DNA of 64,000 nt, taken from positions 1-64,000 of the forward strand of contig NZ_RZHG01000003.1 of the NCBI RefSeq assembly GCF_003989795.1, in the 5' to 3' direction. Numbering within the stretch: position 1 is the first letter of the stretch; the number at the start of each line of letters is the position of its first letter. Below the pieces are notes generated by a model. That model did not search any database. It had not been told where the DNA came from and saw only the letters and a list, made by a program, of their open reading frames with translations. This DNA comes from Vreelandella andesensis (GTDB lineage Bacteria > Pseudomonadota > Gammaproteobacteria > Pseudomonadales > Halomonadaceae). The position numbers and the translations under genes were made by a program. This document shows positions 1 to 9,064 of this stretch, one piece after another.

Positions 1-400
1 GCGTATTCTACGCATTTCCTGGTGTTTGTCAATCACTGTTTTAGTGAAGGGAGCGAGAAAATTGACGAAGCGAGCGAAGCTTGTAGCCCGCAACCGTATT
101 TCTAACCCTCTGACAAACCAAAGGTTTTCACCTTTGAACTAACAAATAAACACCGCTGGTAACGCTGTGCGTCCCCGGCAGCGGATGCGTACTCTACGGA
201 TTCGCCGCCGCGTTGGCAAGTGGTTTTGCGAAATATATTGAAATAAAAAAGCGGCAGACATTGTTCTAAGGTCAAAGCTGCCGCGAACCACCGATCAGAA
301 CGCCTGAACAAAGAGTATTCAGTTACCGATACTTATTAACTGTCTTTTCAAAAAAGCGTGCTAAAGACCGGCCTTAACGGGCATCTCAAATATAAAGCGG
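1..400. other. Intergenic stretch at window start, no gene recognised
   Basis: No convincing coding region is seen. A 69-codon open frame on the minus strand here has no recognisable motif. Two imperfect copies of a 16-base motif, GCGTAYTCTACGSATT, lie at 1-16 and 187-202; the first includes a small dyad at 1-13. A short hairpin with CAAAGG/CCTTTG arms lies at 119-136, and GCGGCAG/CTGCCGC arms with a long loop lie near 251-283, downstream of the acyl-CoA dehydrogenase gene, where a terminator might be expected. None is strong. Confidence 0.4.
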
Positions 401-2206
401 TTAGATCTCAAAACCCAAGCCAAAGTCATCGCTTGAGATTGCCATCAGACTTCCAGCGCCTGCTTGGATCATCTGAGCATGCGCTTTCGTACGTGGCAAT
501 AGCCGCTGATAGTAGAAGCGTGCAGTATTCAATTTAGCGGCATAAAACGCCTTATCGTCGCCATCTATCGAAACTAACGACTGCTTAGCAGCCCGCGCAA
601 AAAGGTAAGCTAACGTGACATAGCCGGAGTACATCAGATAGTCGACGCTGGCCGCCCCTACTTCTTCACGATCCTGCATGGCTTTCATGCCCACACCCAT
701 CGTCAGTTCGCCCCACTCGGCATTCAGCTTCGCTAGTGGCTCAACAAATTCTTTTAACGCAGCATTATCGGCTTCCGTCTTGCAGAACTTATGAATTTCT
801 TTGGTAAATGCTTTTAGCGTCTCACCCTGGCTCATTAGCACCTTACGACCAAGCAGATCTAGCGCCTGAATACCGGTAGTACCTTCATAAAGGCGAGTAA
901 TACGCGCATCGCGCACTAGCTGCTCCATACCCCACTCTTTAATAAAGCCGTGCCCACCAAAAATCTGCACGCCCTCATTGGTGCACTCAAAGCCCACTTC
1001 AGTAAGAAATGCTTTCACGATAGGCGTTAGTAGACCGAGCAAGGTTTCAGCATGTTCTTTCTCTTCACCCGGCTGACCATACTCAACGATGTCGAGCATT
1101 TGAGCGGTATATAGCACTAGCATACGGCCACCCTCGGCAAATGCCTTTTGGGTTAGCAGCATGCGGCGCACATCCGGATGCACAATAATAGGGTCTGCTG
1201 CTTTATCAGGTGCCTGAGCACCAGACAGTGCACGCATTTGCAACCGATCACGTGCGTAACTCAGTGAGTTTTGGAAACTGGCTTCAATTAAGCCTAGGCC
1301 TTGAATACCTACCCCGAGACGCGCTGCGTTCATCATAGTGAACATGCATGCTAAACCTTTATTGGGCGCCCCAACTAAATAGCCGATCGCTCCGTCAAAG
1401 TTCATCACGCAGGTAGCATTACCATGGATGCCCATTTTGTGTTCAAGTGAGCCACAGGTGACACCGTTACGATCACCAGGATTGCCTTCAGCATCGGGCA
1501 AAAATTTAGGCACTACAAAAAGTGAGATCCCCTTCGACCCCTCAGGCGCATCAGGTAGCTTTGCCAATACAAGGTGAACGATGTTTTCTGCCAGATTATG
1601 GTCACCAGCAGAGATAAAGATTTTGGTACCCGTTATAGCATAAGCACTCTTGTCGTGAGGCACCGCCCGCGTTTTGATCAAGCCAAGATCTGTACCACAG
1701 TGCGGCTCAGTAAGACACATCGTACCCGTCCAAACACCCTCTACCAACTTAGTGAGATAGGCTTCTTTTTGTTCGTCAGTACCATGGTGCCTAAGCGCAT
1801 CGGCAGCACCATGGGAAAGCCCTGGGTACATACCCCATGCCAAGTTAGTGCCACAGATCATTTCAGACAGCATCATCGCCAATGAAGGTGGGAGGCCTTG
1901 TCCACCTTGCTCAGGGTCTGCCGCCAAGCTCGGCCAGCCACCTTCTACATATTGCTGATAAGCCTCTTTAAATCCTTGCGGCGCTTTCACTTCGCCACCC
2001 TCTAACAGACACCCCTCTTCATCACCACTTTGATTAAGCGGCAGTAGCACGTCACGAGCAAAACGCGCGCCCTCTTCAAGAATCGCATTCACAACGTCTG
2101 GAGACGCGTCATCACCACACGGAAGTGCCGCATAGTGGCGGGGATAGTCAAACATTTCGTCGGTTACGAAACGCATATCACGAAGGGGGGCTTGATAGCT
2201 GGGCAT
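401..2206 (-). CDS. Acyl-CoA dehydrogenase, 601 aa (DmdC/FadE-like)
   Basis: An FAD-dependent acyl-CoA dehydrogenase that would introduce the alpha-beta double bond into an acyl-CoA, passing electrons to ETF. The protein follows the long (about 600-residue) subfamily that includes 3-methylmercaptopropionyl-CoA dehydrogenase DmdC. It has an N-terminal helical domain, the middle-domain signature TMCLTEPHCGTDLG, a C-terminal helical domain with FGGHGFIKEWGMEQLVRDARI and RLYEGTTGIQ (the usual place of the catalytic Glu), then the extra C-terminal domain of this subfamily. The ATG at 2206 is preceded by AGGAG at good spacing. Two inverted repeats lie upstream, one of PsrA type, so control by fatty acyl-CoA is likely. 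Substrate chain length cannot be read from sequence; fatty acyl-CoA is favoured over the DMSP route because no dmdA/B/D neighbours are seen. Confidence 0.88.
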   Translation of the reverse strand: MPSYQAPLRDMRFVTDEMFDYPRHYAALPCGDDASPDVVNAILEEGARFARDVLLPLNQSGDEEGCLLEGGEVKAPQGFKEAYQQYVEGGWPSLAADPEQGGQGLPPSLAMMLSEMICGTNLAWGMYPGLSHGAADALRHHGTDEQKEAYLTKLVEGVWTGTMCLTEPHCGTDLGLIKTRAVPHDKSAYAITGTKIFISAGDHNLAENIVHLVLAKLPDAPEGSKGISLFVVPKFLPDAEGNPGDRNGVTCGSLEHKMGIHGNATCVMNFDGAIGYLVGAPNKGLACMFTMMNAARLGVGIQGLGLIEASFQNSLSYARDRLQMRALSGAQAPDKAADPIIVHPDVRRMLLTQKAFAEGGRMLVLYTAQMLDIVEYGQPGEEKEHAETLLGLLTPIVKAFLTEVGFECTNEGVQIFGGHGFIKEWGMEQLVRDARITRLYEGTTGIQALDLLGRKVLMSQGETLKAFTKEIHKFCKTEADNAALKEFVEPLAKLNAEWGELTMGVGMKAMQDREEVGAASVDYLMYSGYVTLAYLFARAAKQSLVSIDGDDKAFYAAKLNTARFYYQRLLPRTKAHAQMIQAGAGSLMAISSDDFGLGFEI

Positions 2207-2311
2207 GATGTCACTTCTCCTAAACAGGGGGCTGAAAGCGGCTTATGTTTTCGAAACAGCACAAATCTCAAAAAAACACGAGTTTTAAAAATAATACAAA
2301 TTTCGAAAATC

Positions 2312-2337
2312 AGCTTTCAAACGAGTGTTTGAAAGCT
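2312..2337. promoter_or_regulatory. PsrA-type operator upstream of acyl-CoA dehydrogenase
   Basis: A perfect inverted repeat has 11-base arms AGCTTTCAAAC and GTTTGAAAGCT separated by GAGT. Its core CAAAC-N4-GTTTG matches the published consensus for PsrA, the TetR-family acyl-CoA-responsive repressor of beta-oxidation genes in Pseudomonas. It lies 106-131 bases upstream of the dehydrogenase ATG at 2206. That it controls this gene is inferred. Confidence 0.7.
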
Positions 2338-2368
2338 AGCGCGCACCCAGCTTATAGTCAAGCGGTCG

Positions 2369-2387
2369 TTTGAATATAACATTCAAA
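2369..2387. promoter_or_regulatory. Second inverted repeat in the same promoter region
   Basis: Perfect arms TTTGAAT and ATTCAAA are separated by ATAAC. The arms resemble the outer part of the PsrA-type repeat 32 bases away but lack the central AAAC/GTTT spacing. It could be an auxiliary operator; the protein partner is unknown. Confidence 0.35.
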
Positions 2388-2435
2388 ATCACTACAACTT
2401 TGGTCGCCTATACGCTAAGGCTTTATTTTTAGATT

Positions 2436-2471
2436 AAAAAAACCTGCCAGCAAAATGCTGGCAGGTTTTTT
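2436..2471 (-). terminator. Intrinsic terminator after the SDR gene
   Basis: A strong hairpin (stem ACCTGCCAGCA/TGCTGGCAGGT, loop AAA) is flanked by A6 and T6, so it can terminate transcription on both strands. It lies just after the stop codon of the minus-strand dehydrogenase gene at 2496. Confidence 0.85.
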
Positions 2472-2495
2472 GGTGAAACACACTTTCTGACCTAA

Positions 2496-3263
2496 TTATT
2501 GCATTCGAATGCCGCCATCCAGCCGAATCACTTCACCGTTCAACATCGGATTAGTGATGATTTGCTCAGCCAATTGGGCAAATTCATCAGGTTTACCCAA
2601 CCGCTTTGGAAACGGTACCGCGGCGGCCAGAGCTTGAGCCGCTTCGTCAGGAATTTCACTCATCATGGGTGTTTCAAAAACGCCTGGCGCAATCGCTATA
2701 ACGCGAATGGCATGGCGCGATAGCTCTCTAGCCGCTGGCAGGCTCATTCCCACTACACCCGCTTTCGAAGCGCTGTAAGCACATTGGCCCACCTGCCCAT
2801 CAAATGCCGCTATAGAGGCTGTGTTAATGATCACGCCACGCTCGCCGCTTTCATTAGGAGTATTTTTAGCCATGGCAGCCGCTGCCAAGCGCATGACATT
2901 GAATGTGCCCACTAAATTGATATTGATCGTTTTTGCGTAGCTTTCCAAATCTGCGGGGTTGCCATTGCGATCAACCAGCTTGGCCACGCTCACTACGCCA
3001 GCACAGTGAATAACACCAGAAAGGCCGCCAGCACCTCCCATCCTAACTGCTTCATCAATTGCCTGTTGCATTTGCTCAGCAGAGGTAATATCGGCTATGC
3101 AGGCCGCTGCACAGTCGCCTAAGCGCTCAGCGTGTTCTGTCACGCTATTATTCATATCGCACAGCACAACGTTGCCACCAGCAGCCACTAGACGCTCTGC
3201 TGTTGCTGCGCCTAGCCCTGAAGCAGCCCCTGTAATTAAAAACGTACAATCCTTTACCTGCAT
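2496..3263 (-). CDS. SDR-family 3-hydroxyacyl-CoA dehydrogenase (HSD17B10-like), 255 aa
   Basis: An NAD-dependent short-chain dehydrogenase resembling type 2 3-hydroxyacyl-CoA / 3-hydroxy-2-methylbutyryl-CoA dehydrogenases. From the chosen ATG, the Rossmann motif TGAASGLG is at residues 11-18, and the catalytic triad is Ser150 with Tyr163 and Lys167 (YSASK). The C-terminal GEVIRLDGG is typical of the family. A longer open frame extends upstream to 3521 but runs into the acyl-CoA synthetase gene. The ATG at 3263 has a purine-rich site (GAAAGGAAAG) ahead of it and aligns with the family start. It lies 16 bases after the synthetase stop codon, so the two are probably one operon, serving the oxidation step of beta-oxidation or of branched-chain degradation. 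Confidence 0.88.
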   Translation of the reverse strand: MQVKDCTFLITGAASGLGAATAERLVAAGGNVVLCDMNNSVTEHAERLGDCAAACIADITSAEQMQQAIDEAVRMGGAGGLSGVIHCAGVVSVAKLVDRNGNPADLESYAKTININLVGTFNVMRLAAAAMAKNTPNESGERGVIINTASIAAFDGQVGQCAYSASKAGVVGMSLPAARELSRHAIRVIAIAPGVFETPMMSEIPDEAAQALAAAVPFPKRLGKPDEFAQLAEQIITNPMLNGEVIRLDGGIRMQ

Positions 3264-3279
3264 TTCATCTTTCCTTTCA

Positions 3280-4950
3280 TTATTTGTCGTTGCGTGCCTG
3301 CTCAGTTGCTTGGGCACGAAGCTTGAAGCGTTGGATCTTACCGCTAGGCGTTTTTGGCAGCTCATCGACAAACTCAATGACCCTTGGAAATGCATGAGTA
3401 GAAAGACGTTCACGCACTTGCTGACGTATTTCATCGGCAAGCGCATCGCTAGCTTCATATCCCTCACGCAACACGATATAAGATTTAATGATCTCACCAC
3501 GAATGTCGTCTGGCTGACCAACCGCTGCAGACTCAGCGACCGCTGGGTGAGCCATCACACTGTTCTCAACATCTGTAGGGCCAACCCGGTAACCTGCTGT
3601 GGTGATGATATCGTCATCACGTCCCGCAAACTGAAATGACCCATCCTCATTGCGAATAACCACATCACCTGTTAGATAGTAACCGTTCACAAACGGGTCT
3701 TTTTCTTGCCAGGTATATCCTTGGAAGAAGTGGGCAGGTGAGTTTTTAATATCCACTGCAAGTACACCCGGCTCGCCGGGCGGGAGTTCGTTATATTCGG
3801 CATCCAAGATGGCCAAACGGTAGCCAGGCATTGGCACACCCATCGCACCCGCATGTTTGGGGTGGTCAAGGGAGTGATGGTTATTACAGGTCATACCGGT
3901 TTCTGTTTGACCATAGTGATCCATAACTGGACATCCCAACGACTTCTCAACCCAAGTCACTACTTCTGTATTTAGAGGCTCGCCTGCTGAGCTTGCCGCG
4001 CGGAGCTCCAGCGTTTGGTGAGCATCATCGAAGAGCCCTGACGCTTTCATTAAACGATAAGCCGTAGGCGCAGCAGCGAAGTTAGTAATATGATGGCGCT
4101 TCATGAAGGCTAAGGCACCCTCAGCACTGAAACCGGCCTCACAAAAGTGCGTGGTAACACCTAAAAGTAGCGGCCCAGCAATCGCGTAATACAGCCCGTA
4201 TGCCCAACCAGGATCAGCCATATTCCAAAAACGGTCGTCGTTACGAAGATCTACTGCCAACTCCATGTAAAGCGCAAACGCGGTCATACCGGAAAGCGGC
4301 ACGGCCACACCTTTTGACTTGCCTACAGTGCCGGAAGTAAACATCTGAAGAAAAGGTTCTTCGGGGGCAAGACGAGGTGGTTTTCCGCTCATTGACGTAT
4401 GCGTCAACGCAGTCTGCCAATCATGGTCATCAGGGTGCTCACTTGTGGCACCACCTACCGCTAAGACAGGAGGGCACTGGCTTAGCCCATCAAACTTATA
4501 ACGGTTAATATGATCGGTAATTACCAGCTTAGTGTCAGCGCGTCCCAACCGATAATCCACCGCGTCCGGGCCAAACGCGGTAAATAGCGGTTGATAAACC
4601 GCACCAATTCGCCATGTAGCAAGAACAGCCACCAGCAGCGCTCTTGAACGCGGTAGCATGCAGGCAATACGATCTCCTTCGCCAAGTCCTTGCGCTTTAA
4701 ACCAGCCAGCAAGCTTGCCACTCTGCTCATCTAGCTCTGCGTAAGTCATTGTATGGGTTTCCCCATTAATGTCTTCGTGCACTAGCGCAAGCACATCACC
4801 TCGCCCCTGGCGCACATGACGACCACAACAAGCCTCAAAGGCGTTGAGACAACCATCCTGATGGTCATCCAGCCTGGCAATCATGGTGTCAACCGTAAAA
4901 CTTTCCAGGAATGTCGTATATGTTGGTAATGACGCTGATGTTGCTGTCAT
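3280..4950 (-). CDS. AMP-forming acyl-CoA synthetase, 556 aa
   Basis: An ANL-superfamily ligase that activates a carboxylic acid to its CoA thioester via an acyl-adenylate. The P-loop-like A3 motif TSGTVGKSKG, the A5 motif DHYGQTETG, the A8 region TGDVVIRNEDG followed by GRDDDIITTAGYRVGP, and the C-terminal catalytic lysine in TPSGKIQRFKLR are all present. Length and motifs fit the acetyl/propionyl/medium-chain branch of AMP-binding synthetases, so the substrate is likely a short or medium chain acid, not defined further. It heads the minus-strand operon with the SDR gene. A TetR-type palindrome lies 83-98 bases upstream of its ATG, and the TetR gene is next door. Confidence 0.88.
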   Translation of the reverse strand: MTATSASLPTYTTFLESFTVDTMIARLDDHQDGCLNAFEACCGRHVRQGRGDVLALVHEDINGETHTMTYAELDEQSGKLAGWFKAQGLGEGDRIACMLPRSRALLVAVLATWRIGAVYQPLFTAFGPDAVDYRLGRADTKLVITDHINRYKFDGLSQCPPVLAVGGATSEHPDDHDWQTALTHTSMSGKPPRLAPEEPFLQMFTSGTVGKSKGVAVPLSGMTAFALYMELAVDLRNDDRFWNMADPGWAYGLYYAIAGPLLLGVTTHFCEAGFSAEGALAFMKRHHITNFAAAPTAYRLMKASGLFDDAHQTLELRAASSAGEPLNTEVVTWVEKSLGCPVMDHYGQTETGMTCNNHHSLDHPKHAGAMGVPMPGYRLAILDAEYNELPPGEPGVLAVDIKNSPAHFFQGYTWQEKDPFVNGYYLTGDVVIRNEDGSFQFAGRDDDIITTAGYRVGPTDVENSVMAHPAVAESAAVGQPDDIRGEIIKSYIVLREGYEASDALADEIRQQVRERLSTHAFPRVIEFVDELPKTPSGKIQRFKLRAQATEQARNDK

Positions 4951-5032
4951 GGTGGCTCTCTTATGTTGTTAGTCGTGAGCAGTTGTACGCAAACAGACAG
5001 GCCAGGGTTCCGATTTTATGCATTATTATTGT

Positions 5033-5048
5033 CCGTTTACGTTAACGG
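5033..5048. promoter_or_regulatory. Candidate operator for the adjacent TetR regulator
   Basis: CCGTTTACGTTAACGG is a near-perfect dyad (7 of 8 pairs) in the gap between the synthetase gene and the TetR gene, upstream of the synthetase ATG. TTTACGTTAACG-like sites are typical of TetR repressors of acyl-CoA catabolism, such as those of the Liu family. Assignment to the neighbouring regulator is inference. Confidence 0.5.
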
Positions 5049-5139
5049 AAACCTTGCAGTTAAACTAACGCTAAAAGTATTTACGCAGTAGCGCAAGCAA
5101 TCAGCGTCGCAAACGGATTAGACGTTGGTCGAGCGAGTA

Positions 5140-5712
5140 TTAACGAGCCATAATCATGGCGACCAGTTCATCGGCTAAATCATCAGGTGTACGCGGCCCA
5201 CTAGGGTCATACCAGCGCACTGTCCAATTTAGCGCACCCAGTATAAATCGTGACACCAGAAAGCGGTCACCGTGAATAAGTCCTGCGGCCAACGCATCGT
5301 CGATAACGTCTACCCAAAGTGCTTCGTAAGCATCCCGTAAATGGCTTAAGTGAGCACTCGCATCAGGGTCTAGCCGCCGCCATTCAAATAGTGCGACCAC
5401 ATGAGCATTGCGATCAGCGAAAAGCGTTTCCAGATGCGCCCGAGCCATAGCATGCAGGCGCGCCTCAGGATCATCATCACATTCTTGCAGCGCTGCTTTA
5501 GCAATATTGAGAGCATTCTGAGTGCCCTCCTCTATTACCACGGCCAAGATTTCCTGCTTATCTTTGAAGTGATGGAACAAGCTGCCAGACTTGATACCCA
5601 TTTCTTGTGCCAACATACGCACCGTTGTGCGATCAAAGCCTTCTTGGACGAATAGCTGAGCCGCTAAACGTGTCAATTCCTTGCGGCGGGGAGAAGCATT
5701 CATTACATTCAT
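5140..5712 (-). CDS. TetR/AcrR-family transcriptional regulator, 190 aa
   Basis: A one-component repressor with an N-terminal helix-turn-helix of TetR type (LAAQLFVQEGFDRTTVRMLAQEMG followed by SGSLFHHFKDKQEI, split here at the turn), roughly residues 13-57, and a helical ligand-binding domain. The open frame continues 21 codons upstream to 5775, but the added residues do not fit the family; MNVMNASPRRKEL is the natural beginning. No clear ribosome site marks it, so the next in-frame ATG at 5703 is possible. It sits between the acyl-CoA synthetase operon and a divergent thiolase gene, so it probably controls one or both in response to an acyl-CoA. Confidence 0.85.
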   Translation of the reverse strand: MNVMNASPRRKELTRLAAQLFVQEGFDRTTVRMLAQEMGIKSGSLFHHFKDKQEILAVVIEEGTQNALNIAKAALQECDDDPEARLHAMARAHLETLFADRNAHVVALFEWRRLDPDASAHLSHLRDAYEALWVDVIDDALAAGLIHGDRFLVSRFILGALNWTVRWYDPSGPRTPDDLADELVAMIMAR

Positions 5713-5844
5713 GTCATTTACACTAGCGCTTGCTTGGTTACTAAGGAGAAGACCACAGCCCCGCCGATGGGTCAACGCATCACTCGTTCTTAGCCAATAA
5801 TGACAGGCAAGATAATCACAACAAATCCGTCAGGAGACGCAAAA

Positions 5845-7032
5845 ATGAATAACACCACCGAGGTTGTATTTTTATCCGCCACCCGTACCCCAATGGGCGG
5901 CATGATGGGTAGCCTTTCCAGCATGACAGCCCCCGAACTTGCAGCCGTTGCAATTCGCGCAGCTATAGAACGCGCTGGCATCGAAGCATCGGCTATTGAA
6001 GAAGGCATTATGGGCTGTGTTCTGCCCGCCGGCGTAAAGCAAGGGCCAGCCCGCCAAGCCATGCGTCAGGCAGGCATTCCCGACGCTAATGGCGCAACCA
6101 CCATCAATAAATTGTGCGGTTCTGGCATGAAAGCCACCATGCTAGCTCACGATTTGATCAAAGCAGGAACAGGCGAAATCCTGCTCGCAGGCGGTATGGA
6201 ATCGATGTCTAATGCCCCACACGTACTCACTAAAGCGCGTAGTGGCTACCGCTTGGGTCATGGCGAGTTGAAAGACCACATGTTCCTAGATGGCTTAGAA
6301 GATGCAGAAACTGGCAAACTGATGGGCGTCTTCGCTCAAGATGTTGCTTCAGACCGTGGCTACACTCGCGAGCGCTTAGACGACTTCGCTATTGCTTCCT
6401 TAGAGCGCGCCATGGACGCCACCAATAACGGCCACTTAGCAGCTGAAATGGCACCGGTAACGGTAACCACTCGCCAAGGTGAAACACTGGTTGAGCATGA
6501 CGAACAGCCCTTCCAAGCCAAACTGGATAAGATCCGCCAGTTGCGCCCTGCGTTTGCCAAAGACGGTACCATTACTGCCGCCAACGCCAGCTCAATTTCC
6601 GACGGCGCATCAGCGCTTATTTTAGCAAGCCATGAGGCCGCAAAGCGCCATGGTGTGAAGCCACTGGCAAAAATGCTTGGCCATACCACCCACTCCCGCC
6701 ATCCAAGCGAATTTACTATTGCGCCGGTAGGTGCCATTGAAAAGCTGATGAAAAAACTTGGCTGGAGCGTTAACGACGTTGATCTCTTTGAGATTAACGA
6801 AGCGTTCGCGGTCGTCACGTTAATAGCCATGGATGACTTAGGGCTACCCCACGATAAAGTCAACGTATTTGGCGGTGCTTGTGCTCAGGGGCACCCAATT
6901 GGCTCAACAGGCTCGCGTGTCATTGCAACGCTCATTCATGCCCTGCGTACCAAGGGGGGCAAGCGCGGCATTGCCAGCTTGTGTATTGGTGGCGGCGAAG
7001 CCACCGCCGTCGCCGTTGAACTCATCGATTAA
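5845..7032 (+). CDS. Acetyl-CoA C-acetyltransferase (thiolase), 395 aa
   Basis: A thiolase that cleaves 3-ketoacyl-CoA (or condenses two acetyl-CoA). The acylated nucleophile is Cys91 in NKLCGSGMKA, the active-site His is in NEAF...GGACAQGHPIGSTGSR, and the second Cys is in ASLCIGGGEA; the length is normal. The ORF opens at 5800, but ATG 5845 follows CAGGAGACGC at ideal spacing and gives the family N-terminus. The gene is divergent from the TetR gene and, with the dehydrogenase, SDR and synthetase, completes a short acyl-CoA degradation set. A stem-loop follows the stop codon. Confidence 0.92.
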   Translation: MNNTTEVVFLSATRTPMGGMMGSLSSMTAPELAAVAIRAAIERAGIEASAIEEGIMGCVLPAGVKQGPARQAMRQAGIPDANGATTINKLCGSGMKATMLAHDLIKAGTGEILLAGGMESMSNAPHVLTKARSGYRLGHGELKDHMFLDGLEDAETGKLMGVFAQDVASDRGYTRERLDDFAIASLERAMDATNNGHLAAEMAPVTVTTRQGETLVEHDEQPFQAKLDKIRQLRPAFAKDGTITAANASSISDGASALILASHEAAKRHGVKPLAKMLGHTTHSRHPSEFTIAPVGAIEKLMKKLGWSVNDVDLFEINEAFAVVTLIAMDDLGLPHDKVNVFGGACAQGHPIGSTGSRVIATLIHALRTKGGKRGIASLCIGGGEATAVAVELID

Positions 7033-7048
7033 TACCATCAGCCCCTCC

Positions 7049-7080
7049 GCGCCTTGTGCCTAGTTGCAGGCACGAGGCGC
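7049..7080 (+). terminator. Stem-loop after thiolase gene
   Basis: GCGCCTtGTGCCT pairs with AGGCACgAGGCGC around a 6-base loop. There is no T-run, so it is at best a weak or factor-assisted terminator. It separates the fatty-acid block from the arsenic island. Confidence 0.5.
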
Positions 7081-7247
7081 ATAATCGTAGGCATTAACCC
7101 TCGCCTAACGACCTATGCAGCGCACGCATTCATCAACGATAACCTAAAAAGTTAGTTTCAGGCTGAGTCGTATCGCTAGAAATATACGAAAAAACATATA
7201 TCATGAGCATCAGCAATTTCCCCTTCGATGTGAAAGAGACACCTCTA

Positions 7248-7967
7248 ATGGCATTACTTGACGATTTACCTAACGTGGACAGCAGCCTGTTTAAAGCACC
7301 CAATCATGAAGCGCTAATGCTTCCTCCAAGCGACCAGCCAGCGCCCAAAATACTGCTACTCTACGGCTCCCTGCGTGAACGCTCGTTTAGCCGGCTGGCA
7401 GTTGAAGAAGCCGCTCGACTACTCACTGCTATGGGCGTTAACACTGCGATTTTTGACCCTCATGGCTTGCCTCTACCTGATGCTGAAGACGCTAGCCACC
7501 CTAAAGTGGAGGAACTGCGCACACTGGCGCAGTGGGCCGATGGTATGGTGTGGTGCTCACCTGAACGACACGGTGCGATGACCGGCATTATGAAAGCACA
7601 AATTGATTGGATTCCTCTTTCGCTAGGCGGCGTTCGCCCCACTCAAGGTAAAACCCTTGCTGTAATGCAAGTATGCGGCGGCTCACAGTCGTTTAATACG
7701 GTGAATCAGCTGCGCATTTTAGGCCGCTGGATGCGCATGGTGACGATTCCAAACCAGTCATCAGTGCCTAAGGCCTTTATGGAATTTGATGACAACGGCC
7801 GCATGAAACCTTCACCATTTTATGACCGCATCGTTGATGTTATGGAAGAGTTAGTGAAATTTACCCTACTGGTTCGCGAGCGCAGCGATCTTCTAACCGA
7901 CCGTTATTCTGAGCGTAAAGAGAGCGCTGAGGAAGTCTCAAAACGCGTCAATCAACGTGCCATTTGA
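7248..7967 (+). CDS. arsH: ArsH, NADPH-dependent FMN organoarsenical oxidase
   Basis: A flavoprotein that in characterised members oxidises trivalent methyl- and aromatic arsenicals to the less toxic pentavalent forms with NADPH/FMN. The family signatures [14 protein letters not shown] (FMN phosphate loop), [20 protein letters not shown] and [10 protein letters not shown] are all visible. An upstream in-frame ATG at 7203 would add 15 residues but has no ribosome site; ATG 7248 follows AAAGAG and gives the usual ArsH N-terminus. The gene opens a plus-strand run with acr3 15 bases downstream. An AT-rich stretch with ATATAC...CATATAT before 7203 may hold an ArsR-type operator. Confidence 0.93.
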   Translation: MALLDDLPNVDSSLFKAPNHEALMLPPSDQPAPKILLLYGSLRERSFSRLAVEEAARLLTAMGVNTAIFDPHGLPLPDAEDASHPKVEELRTLAQWADGMVWCSPERHGAMTGIMKAQIDWIPLSLGGVRPTQGKTLAVMQVCGGSQSFNTVNQLRILGRWMRMVTIPNQSSVPKAFMEFDDNGRMKPSPFYDRIVDVMEELVKFTLLVRERSDLLTDRYSERKESAEEVSKRVNQRAI

Positions 7968-7982
7968 TCAGGGAGTTGTTTT

Positions 7983-9053
7983 ATGACGACCCAGAGCAAT
8001 TCTTCACCCACCAGCGCCGATATGGGACTGTTTGAACGCTACCTTTCTTTATGGGTAGCCATTGCCATTGTCGCTGGAATTGCGCTTGGGCAGTTCGCAC
8101 CAGCGGTACCCGACGTATTATCGCGCTTTGAGTACGCTCAAGTGTCCATTCCTATTGCCGTACTCATCTGGGCAATGATTTTTCCCATGATGGCGCAAAT
8201 CGATTTCAGTGCGATTGCTGGGGTTCGTCGCCAGCCCAAAGGCCTGACCATTACCACCACAGTTAACTGGTTGATAAAGCCCTTTACGATGTTTGCTTTG
8301 GCTTGGCTGTTTTTCATGGTGATTTTTCGGCCTTTTATTTCTGAGGAACTGGCCAGCCAATATCTGGCGGGTGCCATACTCCTGGGTGCTGCGCCTTGCA
8401 CTGCCATGGTATTTGTATGGAGCTACCTCACCCGAGGAGACGCAGCCTATACCCTTGTTCAAGTGGCGCTGAATGACTTGATCATGCTGTTTGCCTTCGC
8501 GCCGCTTGTGGTGCTGTTACTAGGCATCTCAAATATCCAAGTGCCGTGGGACACGGTTATTTTATCCGTGGTGCTGTACATCGTGATCCCACTTGCAGCT
8601 GGTTATTTCACCCGCAAAACATTGATCGCCAAACACGGTGCCGAATGGTACGACAACGTGTTTATGAAGCGCGTCGGCCCAATCACGCCCATTGGTTTAA
8701 TCATTACCCTGGTACTACTATTTGCCTTTCAAGGCGAAGTCATTCTGAATAATCCATTGCATATCGTATTGATCGCTATTCCACTGATTATTCAAACATT
8801 TTTAATCTTCTTCATTGCCTATGGCTGGGCTAAAGCGTGGCGTGTGCCGCACAATATCGCTGCCCCAGGCGCAATGATCGGTGCTAGCAATTTTTTCGAG
8901 CTGGCAGTCGCCGCTGCCATTGCGCTGTTTGGCTTACAGTCAGGCGCCGCGCTCGCTACTGTGGTCGGCGTTTTAGTTGAAGTGCCACTCATGCTAGCGC
9001 TGGTGAGAATTGCCAATAAAACCCGCCATCACTTTCCAGTCAACTCGCAATAG
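7983..9053 (+). CDS. acr3: ACR3-family arsenite efflux permease, copy 1 (356 aa)
   Basis: An inner-membrane arsenite exporter with ten predicted membrane segments. The hallmark ACR3 cysteine is Cys139 in [14 protein letters not shown], and the late-helix Glu is in GVLVEVPLML; both are essential in studied members. GGAG precedes the ATG. A close paralog lies at 26111-27196 on the other strand, near-identical through most of the membrane core. The gap to the following flavin reductase is 11 bases, so arsH-acr3-reductase-arsC are co-transcribed. Confidence 0.95.
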   Translation: MTTQSNSSPTSADMGLFERYLSLWVAIAIVAGIALGQFAPAVPDVLSRFEYAQVSIPIAVLIWAMIFPMMAQIDFSAIAGVRRQPKGLTITTTVNWLIKPFTMFALAWLFFMVIFRPFISEELASQYLAGAILLGAAPCTAMVFVWSYLTRGDAAYTLVQVALNDLIMLFAFAPLVVLLLGISNIQVPWDTVILSVVLYIVIPLAAGYFTRKTLIAKHGAEWYDNVFMKRVGPITPIGLIITLVLLFAFQGEVILNNPLHIVLIAIPLIIQTFLIFFIAYGWAKAWRVPHNIAAPGAMIGASNFFELAVAAAIALFGLQSGAALATVVGVLVEVPLMLALVRIANKTRHHFPVNSQ

Positions 9054-9064
9054 GAGCTAACGAA

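Noticed and set aside
102..311. 69-codon minus-strand ORF at window start
   Set aside because: No recognisable domain, includes repeat and hairpin sequence, and no clear ribosome site; treated as intergenic.
401..2206. DmdC of DMSP demethylation
   Set aside because: Similar subfamily, but no dmdA, dmdB or dmdD nearby; general acyl-CoA dehydrogenase kept.
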